NCBI GenBank assembly: GCA_021772775.1
Contig: JAJFLH010000035.1
Location: 217,154-281,153, forward strand
From: Mariprofundus sp.
GTDB lineage: Bacteria; Pseudomonadota; Zetaproteobacteria; Mariprofundales; Mariprofundaceae
Length of the DNA stretch: 64,000 bases
Direction of reading: 5' to 3'
Made by a program: the position numbers and the translations under genes. The notes under the pieces were generated by a model. That model ran no database searches. It saw only the letters and a program-made list of their open reading frames with translations, and was not told where the DNA came from. Position 1 is the stretch's first letter; every line of letters begins with the position of its first letter. This document shows, one piece after another, positions 56,508-64,000 of the stretch.

Positions 56508-57284
56508 TTATGGAGTACATCCACCAGAAGGACAGATCTTCTTCTGAACCCTACGGCCTGTGGTGCTGTAATATACATTACTTAGACCTCCAGGTATCAA
56601 CAATGAAATACCAGGCTTACCCGCATCTCTCGTACTTGTACTCTTTTGATAAAAACGAATCGCGATAGCTGTGCCTGCACTGGGCCATGGAGACCCATCA
56701 GCTCGAGTTGCAGGTACAGTAAAAAAATCAGTAAAGTTAAAGTAACTCGCAACCTCTGCACCATATGTCCAAGGTGCAGTTGATGTCTGGGTACTGGTAA
56801 CTGATTTTCCATACAAGGGTGAAATGTAGAACTCTCCACATGTCGGAAACACTGCATTTGTGCAATCGAACATCGCAATATGGGTAGCATAACCGCCCTC
56901 ATAACCCACCAGTGACCAGTCTAATTGATACGACTGCCCGGCCTTCATAACTTCAGGTATATTCAGCGTTTCGATCATTGGTGCAATACGGTTTTGCGCC
57001 TCTAGTCGGGTACTTTGAGCAACGAGAGGATCCGTATCCCTTTCAAACTCAACTAAATCACTATAACCATCACCATCGGTATCACTAGTCGCATTCATAT
57101 CAACCAAGCCAGCCCCTCCAGCTATCCCGGTTTGATATTGCTCCCAATTGTCGGGCAGGCCATCACCATCACTATCGTTTCCAGGCGCACTATATCTAGG
57201 ATCACTAAGTGTAGCAGCTAATATCACCCCTGAAAAAGAGAGAATAGCCAGAAGCAGTAGACCACATTTCATCAAATTATTCAT
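56508..57284 (-). CDS. Secreted protein with thrombospondin-3-type repeats
   Basis: 258 aa with a signal peptide (LMKCGLLLLAILSFSGVILA), two calcium-binding repeats (DSDGDGLPDNWEQYQTG, DTDGDGYSDLVEFERDTDP) and a C-terminal module ending SLLIPGGLSNVYYSTTGRR. The module recurs in the next gene. Probably exported to the surface. Confidence 0.75.
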   Translation of the reverse strand: MNNLMKCGLLLLAILSFSGVILAATLSDPRYSAPGNDSDGDGLPDNWEQYQTGIAGGAGLVDMNATSDTDGDGYSDLVEFERDTDPLVAQSTRLEAQNRIAPMIETLNIPEVMKAGQSYQLDWSLVGYEGGYATHIAMFDCTNAVFPTCGEFYISPLYGKSVTSTQTSTAPWTYGAEVASYFNFTDFFTVPATRADGSPWPSAGTAIAIRFYQKSTSTRDAGKPGISLLIPGGLSNVYYSTTGRRVQKKICPSGGCTP

Positions 57285-57303
57285 CTTTAGCTCCTATTCA
57301 CAC

Positions 57304-60300
57304 TTACGGCGTAATACGCTTACTAATACGACGACCTGTTGTATCGTAATAGTTAGTCGCCACGCCACCTGGAATAAGCAGCGAAACATTTGTATTTCCC
57401 GCCGCCTTTTCTGCAGCACTAACTTGATAGAAACGAACCGCTATCTCTGTCCCTGGCGCAGTAGCCCAAGCACCATTATTTATATTCAAGGCAGGTATCA
57501 CAACAGTAGCTTGATAAGTCGTATCGTTAGCATAAATACCATTATAAGACCAATTAGACTGTGTAGTCGCTTGCGGCGTCATAGTTATCGGCGCCCACCT
57601 GTTCGCATCATTATAATTTGAGCCACAAGTACCAGCTGCAACATTGGTACAATCAAATATGGCCATTACAATTTCATAAGAACCAAGATCATAACCCACC
57701 ACTCGCATATTTACAGTATATGATCCAGTAGCAACAGTCATTGTATCCGGCATATCAAATAGCTCAACAATGGGGGGAAGCCTGCGCTGCGACTCAAAAT
57801 GCCGGTCTTCTACCGCCACAGGATCTGTTCCATTATTAAATTCATCAATATTGGCAATGCCATCATTATCACTATCTGCAGCAGGGCTTGCAGCTAAATT
57901 TCCATAATTCAACATTTCCCACTCATCAGAAAGCCCATCAGCATCAGTGTCAGCACCATGACGACTGTTACCAAGGAACAGATCAAGCGCTAGATTCGTA
58001 GTTGAATCAAACTGTGTCTTTCCAGCATTCCATTCATCTGGGTTCCCGTCTCCATCAGCATCAAGACTCGCTGCGGCATCATTAATAAAAGCATCCAGTC
58101 TTAAACCTGTAGTAGAGACGACGTCAACCCCATTAATTTGAAGCCATGCATCAGGGTAACCATCTTTATCTGTATCCAGATGGGCTGATGCATCATTCGG
58201 GAAATCATCACTTGCGTCAGGAAAACCATCACCATCCGAATCACTGACGAGTAAACCCTGTGCTGCTGTCACTTGAGAAAAAGAGTCATCCCCCCAAGCA
58301 TCCACGGTTCCACCGGCTGTTACTATCAAAGTATGAGCCAGTCCGGCAGAAATATTACTCACCGCCGCGAAAGCGGGATCTGCAGCACTTGCGTATTTAG
58401 CTGGAACTGCCAGTGAACCCGCAGTTGTTAGCGGCAAAGTGGTATTGTAGCCCCATGATAAGACTGTTCCATCAGACATAAGTGCCAGAGAATGATAAGC
58501 CCCTGCCGCGACCTTAGACACTGTCGGCGCATTTGGTAGAGGGGCCGCTGCCAAAACAGTAGGAATTGTAGTTTGACCCAGTGTATTCGCACCCCAGCCA
58601 ACGACAGTACCATCGGCCAATAGCGCTAGAGAATGTGTAGCGCCGGCTGCAATTGCAGTCACCGTTTGCCCAAAGACAGGTATATTAATCTGAAGCGAGG
58701 TATTCACCCCCCACCCTATCACTGCCCCAGCATCTGTTAATGCCAGAGAGTGATTACCACCAGCGGCAATCGCAGTTATAGAGGTACTTCCAACCGGAAG
58801 AGTGGCAACCACAAGCTTATTATTTGCAGCATCACCCCAAGCTGAGACTGTTCCATCAGACTTTAGAGCCAGAGAGTGACTATCACCAGCAGCTATCGCC
58901 ACCACACCTGTCAAACCAACATTAGCCGGAGCTTGCCCTTTTAGATTTGAACCCCATGCGACGACAGTTTTATCGGCCTTCAGTGCAAGTGAATGATTCA
59001 TGCCTCCTGCAACAGCAATCACATCGGTAAGACCATTGGCCACTACTGATTCAGGTGAACGACCAAAGCCCTCCACAACACCATTAGACTTCAATACCAG
59101 GGAGCTATACGCCCCTGCAGCAATCCCACCAGCCGAGCCTGGAAAAGTACCATCTTCAAAATGAGCTTTGTCACTTTTACCATCATTGTTAAAATCACTT
59201 ATTGAAGTTGCAGTAGTCGTGTTATTAAAATAGAAGATTTCCCAATTATCCCCAACGCCATCTGCAGCACCCTCACCACCACTGCCATCTAACCAATCAC
59301 GGGAATTGGTCGGAAAAGCATCCACGACCAGCGTAGTAATGGCCACTGCCGCATCAATATCAATTTTTTGCTGTACGCTTAAACCCGTCATTGTAGCTGT
59401 ATCATGTATAACATCAGGATAACCATCACCATCACTATCCTGACTGGCGGCTGCGTCATTTGGAAAATAATCCTTATGTAGTGCTGGATTTGAAGTTGAA
59501 ACTACGTCAACACCATTCACAACATGCCAATTATCCTTATCCGGGTCCCCATCACCATCGGTATCCACACTCGCTGCAGGATCGTTTGGAAAAATATCCA
59601 AGTGCAGATTTGTGGTGGTAGGTATAACTACATTATTCCCATCAAGATGCCAGGCATCAGGATCACCATCACTATCACTATCGATATGGGCAGATGCATC
59701 TAGAGGGAAGGCATCTTGCAGATCAGTAAAGCCATCATTATCGTCATCTAGATCTTCAATTAAAGTATTGCAAGCTGCAGTTCCAAGCTGGGCTGGTGTT
59801 GCATTTGCATGGAAAGCATCCGGCATGGCGTCCCCATCCGTGTTTACACTCGCAGCAATACAGCTAGGAAAAGCATCAACCCGATCCACCACACCATCAC
59901 CATCACTGTCTGTTGGGAAAATCACATTATCAACAAATACTGTATCCTGAGGTATCCCCGCTGCAGATACAGCAGCCCCGCCTACACCATCCCTTGTATA
60001 GGTCCACTTAAAACGGTGTAAACCTGCAGAAAGCGGGAAACTCGCACCTTGCCATGCAAGTTCCCCATCCCATTTAGCTACTGCAGTATGCACAACGACA
60101 GTGGTCGTACCGCCCGGATTAACTATCGTGTCAGTAAATTCCAGATAATCGTATACCGCTTCAGTATTTATTTTAAAATCAAATGTCAGATCACCTGCCA
60201 GCACAGTTTTTTCTATCTCAAACGAAGTAACCGAATTATGGATGTTCGAAAAAGCAGACACCCCCATCGTGCCCTCGGTAACATCAGCAGCTTGCACAGC

Positions 60301-60783
60301 AGCTGACGTGGTTACCCAAGCCAGGTTATTGGGCGTAACTGTCAAAATTGGAGTTCCACGCGGGCTCGTCCAAGTGTGTGTTTCACTTAATAAAGTCCAA
60401 CCTGCTGGAAAGGCACCAGTCGAAGGGAACAACTCATTAACTAATCCACCAATAGTTGCATCCAGTGGATTGCTATCAATCGAAAGCTTCGGAACAGTGG
60501 TAGAGTCCGCCTGCACCGCCTGAACACCCCCAACCATATGGAAGCTATCAGGATATCCATCCAGATCTGTATCCACACTGGCAGCTGGATCAGAGATAAA
60601 AGCATCAGACACATTTAGAACGCCATCGCCATCATCATCCGTCGCAGTTATATTCAAGATCAAAGCAGCTTGCGCAACACCAATATTGATCACAAGACTA
60701 AATAACAGCGCCATTAACAACGCGCCTGCTGACGCCCATCCCCGACCGAATGCTGTATAATCAATTTGTTTCATCTGCTGCAT
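57304..60783 (-). CDS. Large secreted protein: TSP3 calcium repeats and RCC1-like propeller
   Basis: 1159 aa. Signal peptide region ends at AQAA. Many D-x-D-x-D-G calcium repeats (DTDGDGDPDKDNWH) lie in the first half and near residues 900-1000. Between, about seven RCC1-like units repeat VxGWGxN..IAAGxxHSLAL (GVVAIAAGDSHSLALKSDGT). The C-terminus ends LIPGGVATNYYDTTGRRISK, shared with the preceding gene. Likely a surface or matrix protein; partner unknown. Confidence 0.8.
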   Translation of the reverse strand: MQQMKQIDYTAFGRGWASAGALLMALLFSLVINIGVAQAALILNITATDDDGDGVLNVSDAFISDPAASVDTDLDGYPDSFHMVGGVQAVQADSTTVPKLSIDSNPLDATIGGLVNELFPSTGAFPAGWTLLSETHTWTSPRGTPILTVTPNNLAWVTTSAAVQAADVTEGTMGVSAFSNIHNSVTSFEIEKTVLAGDLTFDFKINTEAVYDYLEFTDTIVNPGGTTTVVVHTAVAKWDGELAWQGASFPLSAGLHRFKWTYTRDGVGGAAVSAAGIPQDTVFVDNVIFPTDSDGDGVVDRVDAFPSCIAASVNTDGDAMPDAFHANATPAQLGTAACNTLIEDLDDDNDGFTDLQDAFPLDASAHIDSDSDGDPDAWHLDGNNVVIPTTTNLHLDIFPNDPAASVDTDGDGDPDKDNWHVVNGVDVVSTSNPALHKDYFPNDAAASQDSDGDGYPDVIHDTATMTGLSVQQKIDIDAAVAITTLVVDAFPTNSRDWLDGSGGEGAADGVGDNWEIFYFNNTTTATSISDFNNDGKSDKAHFEDGTFPGSAGGIAAGAYSSLVLKSNGVVEGFGRSPESVVANGLTDVIAVAGGMNHSLALKADKTVVAWGSNLKGQAPANVGLTGVVAIAAGDSHSLALKSDGTVSAWGDAANNKLVVATLPVGSTSITAIAAGGNHSLALTDAGAVIGWGVNTSLQINIPVFGQTVTAIAAGATHSLALLADGTVVGWGANTLGQTTIPTVLAAAPLPNAPTVSKVAAGAYHSLALMSDGTVLSWGYNTTLPLTTAGSLAVPAKYASAADPAFAAVSNISAGLAHTLIVTAGGTVDAWGDDSFSQVTAAQGLLVSDSDGDGFPDASDDFPNDASAHLDTDKDGYPDAWLQINGVDVVSTTGLRLDAFINDAAASLDADGDGNPDEWNAGKTQFDSTTNLALDLFLGNSRHGADTDADGLSDEWEMLNYGNLAASPAADSDNDGIANIDEFNNGTDPVAVEDRHFESQRRLPPIVELFDMPDTMTVATGSYTVNMRVVGYDLGSYEIVMAIFDCTNVAAGTCGSNYNDANRWAPITMTPQATTQSNWSYNGIYANDTTYQATVVIPALNINNGAWATAPGTEIAVRFYQVSAAEKAAGNTNVSLLIPGGVATNYYDTTGRRISKRITP

Positions 60784-61315
60784 ACCTGACTCCTGTATGT
60801 ATTTAATCCATAGGGTCTAAAAGGCAGCATCCTGCAACCAGTGACTATAGCTAGGGAAACACGCTACCATCCACAAAACCGCGACAACGCTACTCGCAAA
60901 GACACCTATAATCAATGACTATAGACTATAATTCATATATTGCGTTAATTAAGAACAGAGCCCCTATCAAATTCTCTGATCGCAGCTATTAACCAAAAGC
61001 GCTAACGAACAAACTGAAACACGCCGAAAAAATATCACAGAAGCCAAGATGCGAGGGATTTGTTGCAGATAAAGAAACCAGCGAGAGTTCGGCACTATTC
61101 ATACAATAACCTTAAATCGTTTTCAGCCACTGATTCCACGAATTCACACGAATTAATAATCCATTTAATTACATACCAAGCTCATCCACGGCAATCCACT
61201 CAGGATCACAGAAAACTTAATTAGTAACGAGACTCTTGTGGCGCTGTTTTTAAAGATGGTGTGAAATCACTACATTTATAAGCAATCATGAAATTCTTTA
61301 GCCACTGATACCTGG

Positions 61316-61352
61316 AGGTGACCGACGAAGCTAGAGAAACTCCCCTAGGGGA
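61316..61352 (+). repeat. Dispersed hairpin repeat, copy D
   Basis: AGGTGACCGACGAAGC, TAGAGAAAC and the perfect palindrome TCCCCTAGGGGA (61341-61352). Confidence 0.7.
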
Positions 61353-61403
61353 GTAATCCCCACTGATTTAATATCTTTATTCGTGGTGATTCGTGCGCAT
61401 TCA

Positions 61404-61449
61404 CCCCCCCCCCCCCAGGGAACACTCTCTGCCGCAGGCGGCATTCACC
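61404..61449 (-). repeat. Dispersed hairpin repeat, copy E with poly-G tract
   Basis: Minus strand: AGGTGAAT, perfect hairpin TGCCGC-CT-GCGGCA, GAGA, then TCCCTGGGG running into 14 G residues (14 C on plus). Confidence 0.75.
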
Positions 61450-61560
61450 TGATGACTTAGTTGCCAGCGATTCTTTTAGCTGAGCCTCATAGGGAATCTG
61501 GCAGACTTTTGATTTCTTGTAACTCTTGAATAACAAAATAAGAACCACCCACCGCAGAGT

Positions 61561-61621
61561 TGCCCTAGGGTAGCTTCTCCCTCGCAAGCTCGATTCACCT
61601 TGGCGCAAAGTTACGCAGAGG
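61561..61621 (-). repeat. Dispersed hairpin repeat, copy F
   Basis: Minus strand: CCTCTGCGTAACTTTGCGCC leads into AAGGTGAAT, a TCGAGCTTGCGA stem, GGGAGAAGC and TACCCTAGGGCA. Left part matches copy A at 27 of 29 positions. Confidence 0.75.
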
Positions 61622-61740
61622 ATAACCAGACATTCAATGTATCATGGCCAAACAGTGATTCCGTTTCGCACCCTTAGCTGCAAAAAAACAGCTATTCTTA
61701 GACTAGGATGCCGCATAGTGGGAGGAGGCGCCATTCAGTT

Positions 61741-61795
61741 CGAAACCTATTTAGCTCTGACTTGCCTAAGGCACCTCTGTGCTAAATAGGTTTCG
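61741..61795. repeat. 15-bp inverted repeat with inner palindrome
   Basis: CGAAACCTATTTAGC (61741-61755) is the exact reverse complement of GCTAAATAGGTTTCG (61781-61795). The 25-bp loop contains TGCCTAAGGCA. No T-run follows on either strand, so a plain terminator is unlikely. Confidence 0.8.
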
Positions 61796-61840
61796 ACCAT
61801 GATTGGCACCAGTGCTGAATAGTTACGATCTCTTTTCCAT

Positions 61841-62446
61841 CTAAGCCTCTATTACAGACACTTCTTTCAAATAACTCAGCACCTGATCAACACACTCACT
61901 CAATGGCCTTGAACCAGTTTCAACCACCAACTCAGGATTTAAGGGCTCTTCGTAAGGCGATGAGATACCGGTAAAGTTTTTGATTTCACCAGCCCTGGCA
62001 CGTGCATATAAACCTTTTACATCACGTGACTCGCATACATCGACTGAAGCACGGCAGTGAATTTCAATATAATCACCATCGCCGACCAATCGACGCACCC
62101 TGTCGCGATCATTTCGGAAAGGAGAAATGAACGCAGTCATCGCAATCACGCCCGCTTCAATAATCAATTTCGACATCTCACCGACACGCCGGATATTTTC
62201 TTCTCTATCTTCATCAGAAAAACAAAGGTCCGAACATAAACCATGCCGCACATTATCCCCGTCAAACACAAAAGTGCGAATATTCAACTGATACAAACTC
62301 TCTTCAACAGCATGCGCCAAAGTCGACTTCCCTGCTCCGGACAGACCTGTAAACCAGAGAATCACACTTCGGTGCCCATTCTGGACCTCTCGGCGCTGAC
62401 GCGTAACCGTTGCCTGATGCCACACTACGTTCGTACCAGCTATCAT
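61841..62446 (-). CDS. cysC: Adenylylsulfate (APS) kinase
   Basis: 201 aa. P-loop [15 protein letters not shown], then [16 protein letters not shown] and the [13 protein letters not shown] lid region. Makes PAPS, the donor for sulfotransferases. No cysD/N or sulfotransferase gene is adjacent in this window. It sits next to GDP-fucose genes, so it could supply glycan sulfation, but assimilation is equally possible. Confidence 0.92.
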   Translation of the reverse strand: MIAGTNVVWHQATVTRQRREVQNGHRSVILWFTGLSGAGKSTLAHAVEESLYQLNIRTFVFDGDNVRHGLCSDLCFSDEDREENIRRVGEMSKLIIEAGVIAMTAFISPFRNDRDRVRRLVGDGDYIEIHCRASVDVCESRDVKGLYARARAGEIKNFTGISSPYEEPLNPELVVETGSRPLSECVDQVLSYLKEVSVIEA

Positions 62447-62555
62447 ATGTTGATCCTTTTTTCACAAAGTCCAACTGAAACAGCCACCCAAAACTTAGGC
62501 ATAAACGGAACAAAACATATTCGACCTCTTCTTTTCAAGACCAGCCTCTAAAATA

Positions 62556-63614
62556 TTACGCATCAGCAAGATAAGCTTTATATGCATCAGCCACTCCATC
62601 TGCAAGAGATATTTTTGCCCTCCAGCCTAAGCAATTCAACTGACTGACATCCATCAATTTTCTAGGTGTCCCGTCCGGTTTAGATGCATCCCACACCACC
62701 TCACCTTCAAAACCAACAATGCCTTGCGCCAGCTCTGCAACATCACGAATAGTAATATCCGACCCAACACCTACGTTATAAAGCCGAGAGCTATTGATTG
62801 CTGATTGCTGATCAATCATAAGAAAAAGGCAAGCATCGGCCATATCATCGACATGTAAAAATTCACGATACGGTGAACCTGTACCCCAAAGCCTCACTTG
62901 AGGAGCATGATTGCTAATCTGCAACAGATCATCACCCACTCTCTCTAAGCCCAGACAAGAGAGAACATCATAAGGTATCTCCCCATAACGCAGTTCATCG
63001 GCCTTCATAGCATCAATATCACCAGCCAAAGCCAACTTCGCCAAATGAAACTTGCGAATCAGAGCAGGCAACACATGTGACTTCTCGAGATCAAAATTAT
63101 CGTTCGGGCCATAAAGATTGGTTGGCATCGCTGAAATAGCATCAAAACCGTACTGTTTGTGATAGGCCTGACACATCTTAACACCGGCTATCTTGGCAAT
63201 GGCATACCATTCATTCGTTGCCTCCAACTCACCGGAAAGAAGGCATGACTCTGGCATGGGTTGCGGAGCAAGTTTCGGATAGATACATGACGAACCAAGA
63301 AATAATAATCGTTGCACCCCAAAACGATAAGATGAATCAATCACATTAGTCTGAATTTGCAGATTATCGCGAATAAAGTCGGCGGGATATCTGTCATTGG
63401 CAAGAATCCCTCCCACTTTGGCTGCGGCCAAAATAACGTAATCTGGACTCTCGCTAATAAAAAATGCATCTACAGCAGCCTGGTTGCGCAAATCAAGTTC
63501 AGCAGAAGCCCTCAATAAAAGGTTCTCAAAACCTTTAGCCTGCAGGGCTCGAACAATCGCAGAGCCAACCAAGCCTCGATGCCCTGCTATATAAATCTTT
63601 GCATTTTTATCCAT
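62556..63614 (-). CDS. fcl: GDP-L-fucose synthase
   Basis: ATG 63614 with GGGGA upstream; about 352 aa. IYIAGHRGLVGSAIVRAL, catalytic FLGSSCIYPKLAPQPM and YAIAKIAGVKM, and the end GDGTPRKLMDVSQLNCLGW-type region. An insertion of about 45 aa (LALAGDIDAMKADELRYGEI) before VRLWGTGSPYREFLHVDD occurs in some family members. Converts GDP-4-keto-6-deoxymannose to GDP-L-fucose. Confidence 0.93.
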   Translation of the reverse strand: MDKNAKIYIAGHRGLVGSAIVRALQAKGFENLLLRASAELDLRNQAAVDAFFISESPDYVILAAAKVGGILANDRYPADFIRDNLQIQTNVIDSSYRFGVQRLLFLGSSCIYPKLAPQPMPESCLLSGELEATNEWYAIAKIAGVKMCQAYHKQYGFDAISAMPTNLYGPNDNFDLEKSHVLPALIRKFHLAKLALAGDIDAMKADELRYGEIPYDVLSCLGLERVGDDLLQISNHAPQVRLWGTGSPYREFLHVDDMADACLFLMIDQQSAINSSRLYNVGVGSDITIRDVAELAQGIVGFEGEVVWDASKPDGTPRKLMDVSQLNCLGWRAKISLADGVADAYKAYLADA

Positions 63615-63722
63615 GATATCCCCTACCCACTGTGATACTAACTTCACGAACACCCTCTAATCTTCATATTAAATCAATAAGCATTCTATAAAAAACGACC
63701 AATTTGTTGTGTAGTATTTAAA

Positions 63723-64000
63723 TTAATCTTCCACGGCCACAGGCATTTCATAGCCGTGTTTTTTCAACAGGGAGTAACGTTTGGCAACTTTAAGGTCTTC
63801 AGCCACCATCTCAGCACACATCTCTTGCACTGTAATTTCAGGGATCCAACCTAACTTCGCTTTCGCTTTACTTGGGTCACCCAACAGGGTCTCAACTTCG
63901 GCAGGTCGGAAATAGTGTGGATCAATTCTGACCACGATATCACCTACCTTTAGTAGTGGCGCATGATCCCCTTCAATAGATTCAACCACACCGATCTCAT
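63723..64000 (-). CDS. gmd: GDP-mannose 4,6-dehydratase, C-terminal part (start off window)
   Basis: Frame open to the right edge. The visible part, [31 protein letters not shown], is the C-terminal end of Gmd. Upstream partner of fcl; together they make GDP-L-fucose. Confidence 0.9.
   Translation of the reverse strand, partial: EIGVVESIEGDHAPLLKVGDIVVRIDPHYFRPAEVETLLGDPSKAKAKLGWIPEITVQEMCAEMVAEDLKVAKRYSLLKKHGYEMPVAVED

Larger units (their letters stand above)
60784..61840. other. 1-kb intergenic region filled with small repeats
   Basis: No credible gene (the 61345-61608 ORF runs through repeats). Holds AGCCACTGATTCCACGAATT-type dispersed sequence near 61124, copies D, E and F of the hairpin repeat, a 14-base C run (61404-61417) and a 15-bp inverted repeat at 61741-61795. 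Confidence 0.7.

Noticed and set aside
61345-61608. 87-aa minus-strand ORF
   Set aside because: It runs through three repeat copies and the poly-C tract, so its composition is explained by repeats.
61100-61640. CRISPR array
   Set aside because: Repeats are in both orientations, unequal in spacing, and not identical; no cas gene is near.

Overview
The window looks like the chromosome of a Gram-negative proteobacterium. It carries an outer-membrane polysaccharide export system (Wza/Wzc/CpsB), an RfaH-type antiterminator, RraA, HtpX and a GGM-tailed GroEL. The exact lineage cannot be fixed from sequence alone; a gammaproteobacterium or a relative such as a zetaproteobacterium would fit. No rRNA, tRNA or CRISPR array was found.

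Region 1 (1 to about 12.0 kb) is the right end of an integrated phage-like element. It begins inside an S24/LexA-type repressor, followed by a HipA-like kinase, a DUF3037 protein and a small membrane protein, then a terminator. Next comes a strong promoter overlapped by two matching 15-bp operators, and a dense early operon. That operon contains a chain of tiny overlapping genes, a conserved phage protein, a YqaJ-type exonuclease, an HNH endonuclease, SSB, a Gp49-RyR fusion, an apparently structured non-coding stretch, zinc-ribbon proteins and an AlpA-like regulator. A convergent tyrosine integrase and a repeat-rich candidate attachment region close the element beside the groEL terminator. No phage structural genes are in the window; they would lie to the left.

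Region 2 (12.0 to 19.3 kb) is housekeeping: groS-groL, rraA with an AsmA-like gene, htpX, and divergent lon. A small exported protein of unknown function follows.

Region 3 (20 to 46.4 kb) is a surface polysaccharide locus: an O-antigen ligase/polymerase-like gene on the plus strand, then a roughly 25-kb minus-strand gene series. The series runs from a TviB/WbpO-type nucleotide-sugar dehydrogenase through an epimerase, two FkbM methyltransferases, glycosyltransferases, a Wzx-type flippase, four further methyltransferases, a dehydratase-like SDR, an asparagine-synthase-like amidotransferase, an EpsG-type polymerase and a VanZ-like protein to a WecA-type initiating transferase. A near-perfect ops element (GCGGTAGCGTG core) sits just upstream of the first gene, and the preceding gene encodes an RfaH/NusG-family protein. 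The series is therefore probably read as one RfaH-controlled operon.

Region 4 (46.7 to 60.8 kb, minus strand) carries rfaH, an export and regulation set (VpsP-like protein, CpsB phosphatase, Wzc-type kinase, Wza-type exporter, outer-membrane barrel) and an unusual group: an uncharacterised nucleotidyltransferase, a PqqD-HprK-like kinase fusion, a 70-aa peptide, an Fn3-like lipoprotein and two secreted calcium-repeat proteins sharing a C-terminal module. The peptide, kinase and nucleotidyltransferase set resembles peptide-modification systems.

Region 5 (60.8 to 64 kb) is a 1-kb repeat-filled intergenic stretch, then cysC, fcl (GDP-L-fucose synthase) and the end of gmd. A small dispersed repeat (AAGGTGAAT, hairpin, GAGA, TCCCCTAGGGGA) occurs at least six times in the window. 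Two copies lie in frame inside the asparagine-synthase-like gene.
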